From Pseudomonas sp. BGr12 (GTDB lineage Bacteria; Pseudomonadota; Gammaproteobacteria; Pseudomonadales; Pseudomonadaceae): a stretch of 32,661 nucleotides of DNA. The notes beneath the pieces are model-generated. The model ran no database searches, was not told the origin of the DNA, and saw only the letters and a program-made list of their open reading frames with translations. Positions 14,397-23,973 of this stretch are shown here, one piece after another. The stretch spans positions 1 to 32,661 of the forward strand of contig NZ_JALRNF010000053.1 of assembly GCF_030272895.1 (NCBI RefSeq), read 5' to 3'. How positions within the stretch are numbered: position 1 is the stretch's first letter; the number at the start of each line of letters is the position of its first letter. The position numbers and the translations under genes were made by a program.

Positions 14397-14708
14397 TCAA
14401 GGCGGGGTAATGTCCCGCTCCTGCGGTTCTTCATCGACAAACCCCACCGGCACCTTGCCCTGCAGTTGCCAGGCAAAGGCAATGATCTCGGCGATGGTCA
14501 GGTACAGCGCCTCGGGGATCTGCTCGCCCAGTTCCATGCGCGCCAGCAGGCGCACCAGTTCGGCGTTTTCGTAGATCGGCACTTCATGCTCGCGGGCGAT
14601 GGCCAGGATCGCCTCGGCCAGGGCGTCGTCGCCCTTGGCGCTCAGGGTCGGGGCCTGCTGGCCGTCGTAGCTCAGGGCAATGGCCTGGCGCGGGTTCTTC
14701 TCGCTCAT
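14397..14708 (-). CDS. FlhB C-terminal-domain homologue (FhlB / EscU-like switch protein)
   Basis: The 103-residue product corresponds only to the cytoplasmic domain that lies after the autocleavage site in FlhB/EscU/YscU. Visible family features include IALSYDGQQAPTLSAKG, AREHEVPIYENAELVRLL and ALYLTIAEIIAFAWQL. It begins MSEKNPRQAIALSYD, so NPRQ sits where FlhB has NPTH; the Thr-His needed for self-cleavage is absent. There are no membrane segments. Related small proteins (FhlB, YlqH) occur beside fliK-like genes. It may assist or partly replace the FlhB C-terminal fragment in substrate-specificity switching. It is downstream of the FliK-like gene, across a 133-base REP-containing gap. Confidence 0.85.
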   Translation of the reverse strand: MSEKNPRQAIALSYDGQQAPTLSAKGDDALAEAILAIAREHEVPIYENAELVRLLARMELGEQIPEALYLTIAEIIAFAWQLQGKVPVGFVDEEPQERDITPP

Positions 14709-14723
14709 GGGTTTTCAGCCACC

Positions 14724-14797
14724 CTGTGGGAGCGGGCTTGCCCCGCGATGCGCTGGGGCTGGCGGGACGCGATCGCGGGGCAAGCCCGCTCCCACAG
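14724..14797. repeat. REP inverted pair between fhlB and fliK-like gene
   Basis: 26-base arms at 14724-14749 (CTGTGGGAGCGGGCTTGCCC and on) and 14772-14797 are perfect reverse complements, with a 22-base spacer. The right arm is followed by AGACAGTTGCT, a flank also seen next to REP arms near the window end (32491-32501 and 32628-32638). Confidence 0.93.
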
Positions 14798-14841
14798 AGA
14801 CAGTTGCTGCCACTCGGGTTGCTGCCTGGCATTCATGTCGT

Positions 14842-16410
14842 TCATGCGTTTTCATCCACCCAACGTTGCTCCAGGCGTGTACGCGGCCCCTGGGGCGGCG
14901 TGCCGTGATGGCAGTGCAATTCGCTCACCTTCAGGCCGCGGGCCTGCAGGCGCGCCCGCAGGTCGCCCAATTGGCTGTCGATCAACTGCGCGGTGCTCGG
15001 CAATTCGGCCCACAGCTGGCTGGACAGGCTGCCCTGGCTGATCTGCGCCTGGACCTGCAAGGGGCCCAGCGGATGCAGGTCGAACGCCAGCTCGATGCGC
15101 CAGATCATTTCCAGCGGATCACGCTGTTCGCGTTGCGGATCGCTCTGCTGCTGCGGGGTTTCTTCCCGCTGCAGCTTGAGCTGCAGGGGCATGAAGTCCT
15201 GGCCGCTGCGCAGGGGTATCTCCAGCTGCCAGGTGGTCTGCAGGTTGCCGTCGGCGGTGGTGCCGGTCTGCTCCAGGCTCGCCAGCTGATGGCTCTGTAC
15301 CCGTGAAATCGCGGCGGCCGCCAGGCGCAGCAGATGCTCCAGGTCGTTGTCCTGCTCCCGGCTCGGCAACAGCCGGGAGGGCAGGGGAAAGCTGCCGGGG
15401 TGCGGTCGCGGACTGACCTGACCGAGCATGCCCAAGGCATTGCGGACCATTCCCGGCATGACCTGGGCCAGGGTGCTGGCGGCGGCCGTCGGGTTGAAGG
15501 TGGAGTTGGCCGGCAATCCCGGCAGCAATTGCGCCACCAGGCGCACCACCTGGGCCTTGAGGTCGGTGCCAGGCGGTTGCGGCAATCCGGCCAGCAGCTT
15601 GGCTTCGAGGAACACGCCGCTGTTGTTCAGGGCCTGGGCCACGGCCTTGGGTTCGGTGAGCTGGCGCACTTCCGGCAGGCTCGTCAGCAGTTTGTCGACG
15701 ACGGCGCGTAGCTGCGGCGCCTGTGTGTTGTCTTCACGCAACGGCTGCAACGCCGCGAGCAATCCCTGCAAGGAGGCCTGGCGGCCTTGCTGGGTGACCA
15801 GTTGCTGGGCGATGGCCAACTGGTCGTGGCGGGCGCTCAAGGGCACGAACTGCAAGGACTGGTCACCCTGGACGCGGGCGCTGAGCAGGCTGCCCACCGC
15901 CAGCGGGCGCGGGCTGTCGAGGGTCAGGGTGGTGCCGGCCTGCAGGCCGCCGAGCAAGGTCACCAGCGAGCGGTACTGGGCGACCTGGCCGCTTGCCACT
16001 GGCAGGGGCTGGCTGGTCAGCACCTTGCCCTGCAGCAGGGTGCCCACCGGCATCTGCCGGGTATCGATGCGGGTCAGGCTGGCGACGTTGCTGGCGATGG
16101 CCTGCTGCAGGCTGATGGTCAGGTTGCCGCTGTTGTGCTGGCTGACCGTCAACTGGCTGCCCTGGGGCAGCAGCAGGTTGCTGCTGGCCTGGAGCGTGGT
16201 CTGGCGGCCGTTGTCCTGGGTCAGCCTGAGCAGCAACTGGAGGTCCTGGCCGACCTGGCGCAGCGACAGGACCTCGGCGCTGGCGGTCTCCCCGGGCGCC
16301 AGCAGGCCGGGTTGCGGCTGGAGCAGACGCAGCAGTTCGCCAGCCAGCGCCGGACGCAATTGGGAGTTGGCCGGAATCTGCGCGCCAAGGGTGTTGATTT
16401 CGCCTGTCAT
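14842..16410 (-). CDS. FliK-like flagellar hook-length control protein
   Basis: The 522-residue product is Gln/Leu-rich, low in aromatic residues, with a variable N-terminal two thirds and a FliK-type C-terminal domain at about 390-510 (IELAFDLHPLGPLQVQAQIS; LWAELPSTAQLIDSQLGDLR; LQARGLKVSELHC). FliK-family proteins measure hook length and trigger FlhB switching. It is probably not the main fliK, which in Pseudomonas lies elsewhere in the flagellar region, but a paralogue coupled to the FlhB-like gene downstream. It is transcribed divergently from ccmA; the 163-base gap holds the ccm promoter. Start chosen at the ATG giving MTGEINTLGAQIP. Confidence 0.8.
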   Translation of the reverse strand: MTGEINTLGAQIPANSQLRPALAGELLRLLQPQPGLLAPGETASAEVLSLRQVGQDLQLLLRLTQDNGRQTTLQASSNLLLPQGSQLTVSQHNSGNLTISLQQAIASNVASLTRIDTRQMPVGTLLQGKVLTSQPLPVASGQVAQYRSLVTLLGGLQAGTTLTLDSPRPLAVGSLLSARVQGDQSLQFVPLSARHDQLAIAQQLVTQQGRQASLQGLLAALQPLREDNTQAPQLRAVVDKLLTSLPEVRQLTEPKAVAQALNNSGVFLEAKLLAGLPQPPGTDLKAQVVRLVAQLLPGLPANSTFNPTAAASTLAQVMPGMVRNALGMLGQVSPRPHPGSFPLPSRLLPSREQDNDLEHLLRLAAAAISRVQSHQLASLEQTGTTADGNLQTTWQLEIPLRSGQDFMPLQLKLQREETPQQQSDPQREQRDPLEMIWRIELAFDLHPLGPLQVQAQISQGSLSSQLWAELPSTAQLIDSQLGDLRARLQARGLKVSELHCHHGTPPQGPRTRLEQRWVDENA

Positions 16411-16438
16411 CCGCTCGCAACCTGTTGAAATAGCCCTC

Positions 16439-16465
16439 TTTGCAGTAGGACATCACATGTATAAT
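16439..16465 (+). promoter_or_regulatory. Candidate sigma-70 promoter of the ccm operon
   Basis: A perfect -10 hexamer TATAAT (16460-16465) lies about 100 bases before ccmA; upstream TTTGCA (16439-16444) is a modest -35 at 15 bases spacing. The -10 overlaps an ACATGTATAATG stretch that also reads as a CATTAT box on the other strand, so it may serve the divergent fliK-like gene too. Confidence 0.45.
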
Positions 16466-16573
16466 GCCGCCCGATCCCTCGCGATCCGAGCGGCTGGGCC
16501 CATTCTGCGTTGCCAGTATAACGGCAGGGCCGGGACCGACTTGAGACAGGCATCCCCAGCATAAGGCGAAACT

Positions 16574-17206
16574 GTGACCCCTCATCTCCAAGCCTCGGGC
16601 CTGGCCTGCGAGCGCGACTGGCGCATGCTCTTCGAACACCTCGAACTGCACCTGGCTGCCGGCGACATGCTGCAGATCAGCGGCCCCAACGGCAGCGGCA
16701 AGACCAGCCTGCTGCGCCTCCTGGCCGGCCTCATGAGCCCGACCGCCGGGCAGATCCTCCTCGACGGCAAGCCGTTGGTCGAACAACGCCATGAACTGGC
16801 CAAGATCCTCCTGTGGATCGGCCATGCCGCCGGCATCAAGGACCTGCTCAGCCCCGAGGAAAATCTCTCCTGGCTCTGTGCCCTGCACCGTCCGGCCGCG
16901 CCCGAGGCGATCTGGAAAGCCCTGGAGGCCGTGGGCCTGCGCGGTTTCGAGGATGTGCCCTGTCATACCCTGTCGGCCGGCCAGCAGCGGCGCGTGGCCC
17001 TGGCCCGCCTGTACCTGGACAGCCCGCCCTTGTGGATTCTCGACGAACCGTTCACCGCCCTCGACAAACAGGGCGTGGCTCAGCTTGAGGCGCACCTGGC
17101 GGCGCATTGCGAGCAGGGCGGCATGGTCGTGCTGACCACCCACCACACCCTGGAACGCAAGCCGTCCGGATACCGTGAACTGAACCTGGGGCAGTGGGCG
17201 GCATGA
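16574..17206 (+). CDS. ccmA: Haem exporter/CcmABCD release complex ATPase CcmA
   Basis: ATP-binding subunit of the ABC complex CcmABCD, which releases holo-CcmE during cytochrome c maturation. The 210-residue product has Walker A GPNGSGKT (37-44), signature LSAGQQRR (about 135-142) and Walker B LWILDEP with a downstream His switch (TTHHTLE). The start is GTG at 16574, eight bases after AAGGCG. It opens an uninterrupted ccmABCDEFGHI operon and overlaps ccmB by four bases (ATGA). Confidence 0.95.
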   Translation: MTPHLQASGLACERDWRMLFEHLELHLAAGDMLQISGPNGSGKTSLLRLLAGLMSPTAGQILLDGKPLVEQRHELAKILLWIGHAAGIKDLLSPEENLSWLCALHRPAAPEAIWKALEAVGLRGFEDVPCHTLSAGQQRRVALARLYLDSPPLWILDEPFTALDKQGVAQLEAHLAAHCEQGGMVVLTTHHTLERKPSGYRELNLGQWAA

Positions 17207-17871
17207 GTGTCTTTGTTCTGTTGTTGCGCCGCGAAGCGCGTCTGTTGTGCCGCCGTCCGGCGGAGCTGGCCAACCCCCTGGTGTTCTTCGCCATCGTCGT
17301 CGCCCTGTTCCCGCTGGCGGTCGGTCCCGAGACTCAATTGTTGCAAACCTTGTCTCCGGGACTGGTCTGGGTCGCGGCACTTTTATCGGTTCTGCTCTCG
17401 CTGGACGGGCTTTTTCGCAGCGATTTCGAGGATGGATCGCTGGAACAGTGGGTCCTTTCGTCGCACCCCCTGCCTCTTCTGGTGCTGGCAAAAGTGCTGG
17501 CACACTGGGCCTTTTCCGGCCTGGCGCTGGTATTGTTGGCACCCTTGCTGGCACTGATGCTAGGTTTGCCTGCGGCGTGCCTGCCGGTGCTGCTGGCATC
17601 GTTGTTGCTCGGTACCCCGGTACTGAGCCTGCTGGGCGCCGTGGGTGCGGCCCTGACAGTCGGCTTGAAACGCGGCGGCCTGCTGCTGGCGCTGCTGATT
17701 TTGCCGTTATATATCCCGGTATTGATCCTGGGCAGTGGCGCCTTGCAGGCGGCATTGCAAGCTATGCCGGCGACCGGTTATCTGCTCTGGCTTGGCAGCC
17801 TGACCGCCCTGGCAGTAACTCTGGCACCCTTTGCAATAGCGGCTGGCCTGAAGATCAGCGTCGGCGAATAA
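17203..17871 (+). CDS. ccmB: Haem exporter membrane protein CcmB
   Basis: Integral membrane subunit of CcmABCD. The 222-residue product has about six hydrophobic segments (for instance [55 protein letters not shown]) and the family motif [13 protein letters not shown]. Start is the ATG at 17203 overlapping the ccmA stop; an upstream in-frame GTG at 17194 lies within ccmA and is less likely. Length agrees with E. coli CcmB (220). Confidence 0.95.
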   Translation: MSVFVLLLRREARLLCRRPAELANPLVFFAIVVALFPLAVGPETQLLQTLSPGLVWVAALLSVLLSLDGLFRSDFEDGSLEQWVLSSHPLPLLVLAKVLAHWAFSGLALVLLAPLLALMLGLPAACLPVLLASLLLGTPVLSLLGAVGAALTVGLKRGGLLLALLILPLYIPVLILGSGALQAALQAMPATGYLLWLGSLTALAVTLAPFAIAAGLKISVGE

Positions 17872-17914
17872 TGAGGTCTGGGCGCAGCCCAGCAAAGACC
17901 CTGGATGTACCGTG

Positions 17915-18691
17915 ATGAAGAGCAGCGCAATCAGCTGGACGTGGTTTCATAAACTGGGTTCGCCCAAGTGGTTCTATGCCATCAGCGGCCGCATGTTGCC
18001 GTGGTTGGCGGTTGCGGCGATCCTGTTGATCGGCGTCGGCGTGATCTGGGGCCTGGCCTTCGCGCCCCAGGACTACCAGCAGGGCAACAGCTTTCGCATC
18101 ATCTACATTCACGTGCCGGCCGCCATGCTGGCCCAGTCCATCTATGTGATGCTGGCCGTGGCCGGGGTGGTGGGTCTGGTATGGAAGATGAAGATCGCCG
18201 ACGTCGCCCTGCAGTGCGGCGCCCCCATCGGCGCCTGGATGACCGCCGTGGCGCTGGTCACCGGGGCCATCTGGGGCAAGCCGACCTGGGGCAGCTGGTG
18301 GGTCTGGGATGCCCGCCTAACGTCGATGCTGATCCTGCTTTTCCTGTACTTCGGTCTTATTGCCCTGGGCCAGGCCATCAGCAATCGTGAGAGCGCCGCC
18401 AAGGCCTGCGCGGTGCTGGCGATCGTCGGGGTGATCAACATCCCGATCATCAAGTATTCGGTGGAGTGGTGGAACACCCTGCACCAGGGCGCCACCTTCA
18501 CCCTCACCGAAAAGCCGGCCATGCCCGCCGAAATGTGGCTGCCGCTGCTGCTGACGGTGCTGGGTTTCTACTGCTTCTTCGGCGCCGTGCTGTTGCTGCG
18601 CATGCGCCTTGAAGTGCTCAAGCGCGAAGCTCGCGCCAGTTGGGTCAGGGAGGAGGTATTGAACAGCCTGGGTCGGGAGGTGGCGCGATGA
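17915..18691 (+). CDS. ccmC: Haem-handling protein CcmC
   Basis: Inner-membrane protein that loads haem onto CcmE. The 258-residue product has six predicted membrane segments and the periplasmic tryptophan-rich WWD motif [12 protein letters not shown] at residues 125-136. The haem-ligand histidines expected in flanking loops are present ([19 protein letters not shown]). A GTG directly before the ATG (17912) is an alternative start. The 43-base gap after ccmB is one of the few gaps in the operon. Its TGA overlaps ccmD. Confidence 0.95.
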   Translation: MKSSAISWTWFHKLGSPKWFYAISGRMLPWLAVAAILLIGVGVIWGLAFAPQDYQQGNSFRIIYIHVPAAMLAQSIYVMLAVAGVVGLVWKMKIADVALQCGAPIGAWMTAVALVTGAIWGKPTWGSWWVWDARLTSMLILLFLYFGLIALGQAISNRESAAKACAVLAIVGVINIPIIKYSVEWWNTLHQGATFTLTEKPAMPAEMWLPLLLTVLGFYCFFGAVLLLRMRLEVLKREARASWVREEVLNSLGREVAR

Positions 18692-18864
18692 GCTTCGCTT
18701 CCTTCAGCGATTTTCTCGCCATGGGCCATCACGGCCTGTATGTCTGGTCGGCCTACGGCATCTGCCTGCTGGTGCTGGCCGTCAACGTCGCTTCGCCCTT
18801 GCTGGCCCGGCGCCGTTACCTGCAAGAAGAGGCGCGCCGTCTGCGCCGGGAGAGCAACCAGTGA
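18688..18864 (+). CDS. ccmD: Small haem exporter protein CcmD
   Basis: 58-residue single-span membrane protein needed with CcmABC to release holo-CcmE. It has the typical arrangement: [20 protein letters not shown], a membrane helix (about 20-40), then a basic tail [15 protein letters not shown]. The ATG at 18688 overlaps the ccmC stop and is preceded by GGGAGG (18674-18680). Its TGA overlaps the GTG start of ccmE. Confidence 0.93.
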   Translation: MSFASFSDFLAMGHHGLYVWSAYGICLLVLAVNVASPLLARRRYLQEEARRLRRESNQ

Positions 18865-19316
18865 ATCCGCAACGCAAGAAGCGCCTGATCATCATCCTCG
18901 GCCTGCTGGCCGGCGTCGGTATTGCCGTGGGCCTGGCCCTGAGCGCCCTGCAGCAGAACATCAACCTGTTCTACACCCCGACCCAGATCGCCAACGGCGA
19001 GGCACCGCTCGATACCCGCATCCGCGCTGGCGGCATGGTCGAGAAGGGCTCGCTGCAACGCTCCGGCGACTCGCTGGACGTGCGTTTCGTGGTCACCGAC
19101 TTCAACAAGTCGGTGCCGATCACCTACCGTGGCATCCTGCCCGACCTGTTCCGCGAAGGGCAGGGCATCGTCGCCCTGGGCAAGCTCAATGCCGAGGGCG
19201 TGGTGGTGGCCGATGAAGTGCTGGCCAAGCACGACGAGAAATACATGCCGCCGGAAGTGACCAAGGCCCTCAAGGAAAGCGGCCAGGCCGCCACCGATGC
19301 TGGAGCCAAGCCATGA
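18861..19316 (+). CDS. ccmE: Haem chaperone CcmE
   Basis: Periplasmic haem chaperone tethered by an N-terminal helix (about 8-28). The 151-residue product has an OB-fold body and the haem-binding signature [12 protein letters not shown], with His124 as the covalent haem ligand and Tyr128 as the axial one (E. coli His130/Tyr134). The start is GTG, overlapping ccmD by four bases; a non-ATG start is common here. Length is near E. coli CcmE (159). Confidence 0.96.
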   Translation: MNPQRKKRLIIILGLLAGVGIAVGLALSALQQNINLFYTPTQIANGEAPLDTRIRAGGMVEKGSLQRSGDSLDVRFVVTDFNKSVPITYRGILPDLFREGQGIVALGKLNAEGVVVADEVLAKHDEKYMPPEVTKALKESGQAATDAGAKP

Positions 19317-21301
19317 ACGCGGCGCTGATCGTTCCCGAACTCGGCCAGTTGGCCATGATCCTGGCGATCTGCTTCGCCGCTGTGCAGGCCATCGTCCCTC
19401 TGCTCGGCGCCTGGCGCGGCGACAGCCTGTGGATGAGCCTGGCACGCCCGGCGGCCTGGGGCCAGTTCGCTTTCCTGGCGTTTTCCTTCGCTTGCCTGAC
19501 CCATGCCTTCATGACCGACAACTTCTCGGTCGCCTATGTCGCCAGCAACTCCAACAGCGCCTTGCCCTGGTACTTCAAGTTCAGCGCCGTATGGGGTGCC
19601 CACGAAGGCTCGCTGCTGCTCTGGGCGCTGATCCTCGGCGGCTGGACCTTCGCCGTGTCGATCTTCTCCCGACAGTTGCCGCAGGTGATGCTGGCCCGGG
19701 TGCTGGCGGTGATGGGCATGATCAGCGTCGGCTTCCTGTCGTTCCTGATCGTCACCTCCAACCCGTTCATGCGCCTGCTGCCGCAGGTGCCGACCGACGG
19801 TCGCGACCTTAACCCCTTGCTGCAGGACATCGGCCTGATCGTTCACCCGCCGATGCTGTACATGGGCTACGTGGGCTTCTCGGTGGCCTTCGCCTTCGCC
19901 ATCGCCGCCTTGCTCGGCGGTCGCCTGGATGCTGCCTGGGCGCGCTGGTCGCGGCCCTGGACCCTGGTTGCCTGGGCGTTCCTGGGCATCGGCATCACCC
20001 TGGGCTCCTGGTGGGCCTACTACGAACTGGGCTGGGGCGGCTGGTGGTTCTGGGACCCGGTGGAAAACGCCTCGTTCATGCCCTGGCTGGTGGGCACCGC
20101 GCTGATCCACTCGCTGGCGGTCACCGAGAAGCGCGGGGTGTTCAAGAGCTGGACCGTGCTGCTGGCCATTGCCGCGTTCTCCCTGAGCCTGCTGGGCACC
20201 TTCCTGGTCCGCTCCGGGGTACTGACATCGGTGCACGCCTTCGCCTCCGATCCCGAGCGCGGCGTGTTCATCCTGATCTTCCTGCTGTTCGTGGTCGGCG
20301 GCTCGCTGACCCTGTTCGCCCTGCGCGCACCCGTGGTCAAGAGCCAGGTCGGCTTTGCCCTGTGGTCGCGCGAAACGTTGCTGCTGGCCAACAACATCGT
20401 GCTGGTGGTCGCCGCCTCGATGATCCTGCTCGGTACCCTGTACCCGCTGATCCTCGACGCCCTGACCGGTGCCAAGCTGTCGGTGGGCCCGCCGTACTTC
20501 GATGCGCTGTTCATTCCGCTGATGGCCCTGCTGATGGTGGTCATGGCCATTGGCGTGATCGTGCGCTGGAAAGACACGCCGACCCGCTGGCTGGCCGGCA
20601 TGCTCACCCCGGTGCTGATTGCCAGCGCGGTGCTGGCGCCCGTCGGCGGGCTGCTGGTGGATGATTTCGACTGGCCGGTGCTGACCACCTTCGCCCTGGC
20701 GGCGTGGATTGTCCTGGCCGGGGTGCGCGACATTTTCGACAAGACCCGTCACAAGGGCCTGTTCAAGGGCCTGCGCGGCCTCAACCGCAGCTACTGGGGC
20801 ATGCACCTGGCGCACCTGGGCCTGGCGGTCTGCGCCCTGGGCGTGGTGCTGTCGAGCAACAACAGCGCCGAGCGCGACCTGCGCCTGGCACCGGGCGAGT
20901 CGGTGGAACTGGCCGGCTATCAGTTCATCTTCGAAGGCGCCAAGCACTTCGAGGGGCCGAACTTCACCTCCGACAAGGGCACGGTGCGGGTGGTCGAGAA
21001 CGGTCGCGAGATCAGCGTGCTGCACCCGGAAAAGCGCCTGTACACCGTGCAGCAGTCGATGATGACCGAAGCGGGCATCGACGCCGGTTTCACCCGCGAC
21101 CTCTATGTCGCCCTCGGCGAGCCGCTGGACAATGGCGCCTGGGCCGTGCGCGTGCATGTCAAACCTTTCGTGCGCTGGATCTGGCTGGGCGGTCTGTTGA
21201 CCGGCCTGGGTGGCCTGCTGGCGGCCATGGACGGACGTTATCGAGTCAAGGTCAAAGCCCGGGTGCGTGAAGTGCTGGGCATGTCTGGAGCAACTGCATG
21301 A
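19313..21301 (+). CDS. ccmF: Haem lyase subunit CcmF
   Basis: Large membrane subunit of the CcmFHI haem lyase that attaches haem to apocytochrome c. The 662-residue product has many hydrophobic helices, the WWD motif [20 protein letters not shown] near residues 239-258, and conserved periplasmic histidines ([24 protein letters not shown]). It ends with a membrane helix and basic tail. Start ATG overlaps the ccmE stop by four bases; ccmG overlaps its stop likewise. Length matches E. coli CcmF (647). Confidence 0.97.
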   Translation: MNAALIVPELGQLAMILAICFAAVQAIVPLLGAWRGDSLWMSLARPAAWGQFAFLAFSFACLTHAFMTDNFSVAYVASNSNSALPWYFKFSAVWGAHEGSLLLWALILGGWTFAVSIFSRQLPQVMLARVLAVMGMISVGFLSFLIVTSNPFMRLLPQVPTDGRDLNPLLQDIGLIVHPPMLYMGYVGFSVAFAFAIAALLGGRLDAAWARWSRPWTLVAWAFLGIGITLGSWWAYYELGWGGWWFWDPVENASFMPWLVGTALIHSLAVTEKRGVFKSWTVLLAIAAFSLSLLGTFLVRSGVLTSVHAFASDPERGVFILIFLLFVVGGSLTLFALRAPVVKSQVGFALWSRETLLLANNIVLVVAASMILLGTLYPLILDALTGAKLSVGPPYFDALFIPLMALLMVVMAIGVIVRWKDTPTRWLAGMLTPVLIASAVLAPVGGLLVDDFDWPVLTTFALAAWIVLAGVRDIFDKTRHKGLFKGLRGLNRSYWGMHLAHLGLAVCALGVVLSSNNSAERDLRLAPGESVELAGYQFIFEGAKHFEGPNFTSDKGTVRVVENGREISVLHPEKRLYTVQQSMMTEAGIDAGFTRDLYVALGEPLDNGAWAVRVHVKPFVRWIWLGGLLTGLGGLLAAMDGRYRVKVKARVREVLGMSGATA

Positions 21302-21831
21302 AGCGTTGGATCATGGTACTGCCGCTGGCGGTGTTTCTGCTGGTGGCGGTGTTTCTCTACCGGGGCCTGTTCCTGGACCCCACCGAACTGCCGTCGGCGA
21401 TGATCGGCAAGCCGTTCCCGGCGTTCTCCCTGCAGTCGGTGGACGGCAAGCCGCTGACCCAGGCCGACCTGATCGGCAAGCCGGCCCTGGTCAACGTCTG
21501 GGCCACCTGGTGCCCGTCGTGCAAGGTCGAGCACCCGTACCTGAACAAGCTGGCCGAGCAGGGCGTGGTCATCCATGGCGTCAACTACAAGGATGACAAT
21601 GCCGCCGCGCTCAAGTGGCTGGCCGAGTTCCACAACCCCTACCAGCTGGATATCCGCGACGAGCAGGGCAGCCTCGGCCTGGACCTGGGGGTGTACGGCG
21701 CGCCGGAAACCTTCGTGATCGATGCCAAGGGCATCATCCGCTACAAGCATGTCGGTGTGGTCGATGCCACGGTCTGGCGCGAACAACTGGCGCCGCTGTA
21801 CCAGGGCCTGGTCGACGAGGCCAAACAATGA
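21298..21831 (+). CDS. ccmG: Periplasmic thiol-disulfide protein CcmG (DsbE)
   Basis: Membrane-anchored thioredoxin-like reductant that keeps apocytochrome CXXCH thiols or CcmH reduced. The 177-residue product has an uncleaved N-terminal anchor (about 4-25) and a thioredoxin fold with WATWCPSCKVEHP, redox Cys72 and Cys75. The acidic GVYGAPETFVID cis-proline region is present. Overlaps ccmF and ccmH by ATGA junctions. Length is close to E. coli DsbE (185). Confidence 0.96.
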   Translation: MKRWIMVLPLAVFLLVAVFLYRGLFLDPTELPSAMIGKPFPAFSLQSVDGKPLTQADLIGKPALVNVWATWCPSCKVEHPYLNKLAEQGVVIHGVNYKDDNAAALKWLAEFHNPYQLDIRDEQGSLGLDLGVYGAPETFVIDAKGIIRYKHVGVVDATVWREQLAPLYQGLVDEAKQ

Positions 21832-22304
21832 AGCGCTGGCTTGCCGCCGCGGTGCTGGGGCTGGGCCTTGCCGGGGTGACCCAGGCGGCCATCGACACCT
21901 ATCAGTTCGCCAATGACGCCGAGCGCGAGCGTTACCACGACCTGACCAAGGAACTGCGCTGCCCCAAGTGCCAGAACCAGGACATCGCCGACTCCAACGC
22001 ACCGATCGCCGCCGACCTGCGCCGGGAAATCTTCCGCATGCTCGGCGAGGGCAAGAGCAACCAGCAGATCATCGACTTCATGGTCGATCGCTACGGTGAC
22101 TTCGTGCGCTACAAGCCTGAGCTGACGGCGCGCACCTGGCTGCTCTGGTTCGGCCCGGGCGTGTTGCTGGTGGGTGGTTTCGGCCTGCTCGCGCTGATCG
22201 TGCGCAAGCGCCGCGCGCAGAGCGCCGGTGGCCCTGTCGACCTTTCTCCCGAGGAGCGCGAGCGCCTCGCCAAATTGCTGGATAAAGAACAGACCCATGA
22301 CTGA
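21828..22304 (+). CDS. ccmH: Cytochrome c maturation oxidoreductase CcmH
   Basis: Thiol oxidoreductase subunit of the haem lyase. The 158-residue product has a signal peptide (cleavage probably after ...VTQA, residue ~20), the LRCPKCQNQ active site (Cys45, Cys48), a helical bundle, and a C-terminal membrane helix (about 107-126). It is the short CcmH form (CycL type), with the TPR part split off as ccmI. Start ATG at 21828 overlaps the ccmG stop; the open frame extends upstream within ccmG without meaning. It overlaps ccmI by eight bases. Confidence 0.95.
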   Translation: MKRWLAAAVLGLGLAGVTQAAIDTYQFANDAERERYHDLTKELRCPKCQNQDIADSNAPIAADLRREIFRMLGEGKSNQQIIDFMVDRYGDFVRYKPELTARTWLLWFGPGVLLVGGFGLLALIVRKRRAQSAGGPVDLSPEERERLAKLLDKEQTHD

Positions 22305-23493
22305 TTTCTGGCTTGCCGCAGGCCTGCTGTTACTGGTGGCCCTGAGCTTTCTGCTGATCCCGGTGTTGCGTGGCCGTCGTGCGCAACTGGAAGAAGACCG
22401 CACCGCCCTGAACGTCGCCCTGTACCAGGAGCGGGTCGCCGAGCTGAGCGCCCAGCAAGCGGCCGGTGTGCTCGATGAGGCGCAACTGGCCAAGGGGCGG
22501 GATGAAGCCGCCCGCGAGCTGCTGGCCGACACCGAGAACGCCGAGCCGCAGCGCCTGGGCCGCCTGGGCAAGCCGCTGCCGTTGCTGGCGGCGGTGCTGG
22601 TGCCGCTGATGGGCCTGGGCCTGTACCTGCATTTCGGTGCCAGCGAGGAGGTCGCCCTGACCCAGGAGTTCGCCAATGCGCCGCACTCCATGGAAGAGAT
22701 GACCACACGGCTTGAGCGCGCCGTAGAGGCCCAGCCGGATTCGGCCGAAGGCCTGTACTTCCTCGGTCGTGCCTACATGGCTCAGGAGCGTCCGGCCGAT
22801 GCTGCCAAAGTCTTCGAGAAAGCCGCCAACCTGGCCGGTCGTCAGCCGGAGCTGCTCGGGCAGTGGGCCCAGGCGCTGTACTTTGCCAACGGCAAGCAGT
22901 GGAGCGAGCAACTGCAGGGCCTGACCGACGAAGCGCTCAAGGCCGACCCCAACGAGGTCACCAGCCTGGGCCTGCTCGGCATCGCCGCCTTTGAGTCCGA
23001 GCATTACCAGCAGGCCATCGACTACTGGAATCGTCTGCTGGTGCAACTGCCTGAAGGCGATGCCTCGCGGGCGGCCCTGCAGGGCGGCATCGAGCGCGCC
23101 CGGGACAAGCTCAAGGCCGGTGAGGGCAAGACAGCCCCGGCCGTGGCTGCCGGGCCCCGGCTCAAGGTGCGGGTGGAACTGGCGGCGGCGCTCAAGGACA
23201 AGGTCAAGCCCGACGACACGGTATTCATCTTCGCCCGCGCCAGCGCAGGCCCGCCCATGCCGCTGGCGGCCAAGCGGGTGACCGTGGCCCAGCTGCCGGT
23301 CGAGGTCGAGCTCAGCGACAGCGACGCGATGATGCCGAGCATGAAACTGTCCAGCTTTCCCGAAGTCCAACTGGTTGCACGCGTCTCGCGCGCAGGCCAG
23401 CCGACCCAGGGCGAGTGGATCGGTCGCAGCAGTCCGCTGGCCAGCAGCACCACCGCTGCCCAGCACCTGACCATCGACAGCCCGGACAAGTAA
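22297..23493 (+). CDS. ccmI: Cytochrome c-type biogenesis protein CcmI
   Basis: Apocytochrome c chaperone of the haem lyase complex. The 398-residue product has an N-terminal membrane helix (2-24), a leucine-zipper-like cytoplasmic loop (about 30-85, [20 protein letters not shown]), a second helix (about 92-112), then periplasmic TPR repeats (about 135-265, [21 protein letters not shown]) and a C-terminal beta domain (about 285-385). ATG at 22297 chosen because it lies at the ccmH end and starts with the family-typical [13 protein letters not shown]. Last recognisable ccm gene. Confidence 0.95.
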   Translation: MTDFWLAAGLLLLVALSFLLIPVLRGRRAQLEEDRTALNVALYQERVAELSAQQAAGVLDEAQLAKGRDEAARELLADTENAEPQRLGRLGKPLPLLAAVLVPLMGLGLYLHFGASEEVALTQEFANAPHSMEEMTTRLERAVEAQPDSAEGLYFLGRAYMAQERPADAAKVFEKAANLAGRQPELLGQWAQALYFANGKQWSEQLQGLTDEALKADPNEVTSLGLLGIAAFESEHYQQAIDYWNRLLVQLPEGDASRAALQGGIERARDKLKAGEGKTAPAVAAGPRLKVRVELAAALKDKVKPDDTVFIFARASAGPPMPLAAKRVTVAQLPVEVELSDSDAMMPSMKLSSFPEVQLVARVSRAGQPTQGEWIGRSSPLASSTTAAQHLTIDSPDK

Positions 23494-23503
23494 GAGACCC
23501 CTT

Positions 23504-23926
23504 ATGAACAGCATCGCACGCCTGACCCTTCTTTCCCTGGCCCTGGGCCTGAGTGCGTGTACTGTTCAGCCCTACGAACCCTCTACTCCGCCCATCGAAA
23601 AGCTGCCACCGGCGCCGGCCGGCAAGCCGGCACCGCGTCCGAGCACAGTGCCGGGCACGGCGCCGAGCAAGCCTGCGGTCACCCCGGCGTCCAAGCCGAT
23701 GCCACGCACCTCGGCCAGCTTCGCGCCGCCACCGGGCGGGGCCAGCCACTGGGACCCGCGCCTGGGCGTCTACGTGCTTGAAGGCCAGACCAACACCTTC
23801 TACCGCCAGCGCACCTACTACCGCTGGAACAACGGCTGGAGCTGGTCGACCAACCTCAACGGCCCCTGGCAGGAAACCGACAGCAGCGGCGTGCCAGGCG
23901 GTCTGGGCCGGGCTTTCGCGCAGTAG
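23504..23926 (+). CDS. Small proline-rich lipoprotein after ccmI
   Basis: The 140-residue product has a lipoprotein signal with lipobox LSAC (Cys19). A Pro/Ala/Lys-rich low-complexity spacer follows (about 22-75). The C-terminal domain is aromatic-rich (HWDPRLGVYVLEGQTNTFYR; YYRWNNGWSWSTNLNGPW), of a kind seen in small surface or periplasmic YXXW-type domains. No Gln/Asp at +2 (Thr20), so outer-membrane sorting is expected. It starts 10 bases after ccmI and may share its transcript. I do not recognise a defined function; linkage to cytochrome maturation is only positional. Confidence 0.8.
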   Translation: MNSIARLTLLSLALGLSACTVQPYEPSTPPIEKLPPAPAGKPAPRPSTVPGTAPSKPAVTPASKPMPRTSASFAPPPGGASHWDPRLGVYVLEGQTNTFYRQRTYYRWNNGWSWSTNLNGPWQETDSSGVPGGLGRAFAQ

Positions 23927-23973
23927 GTCGAAGTCCGCATAATGCGCCCTGGCCATTTGCCCGGGAGCATGAA

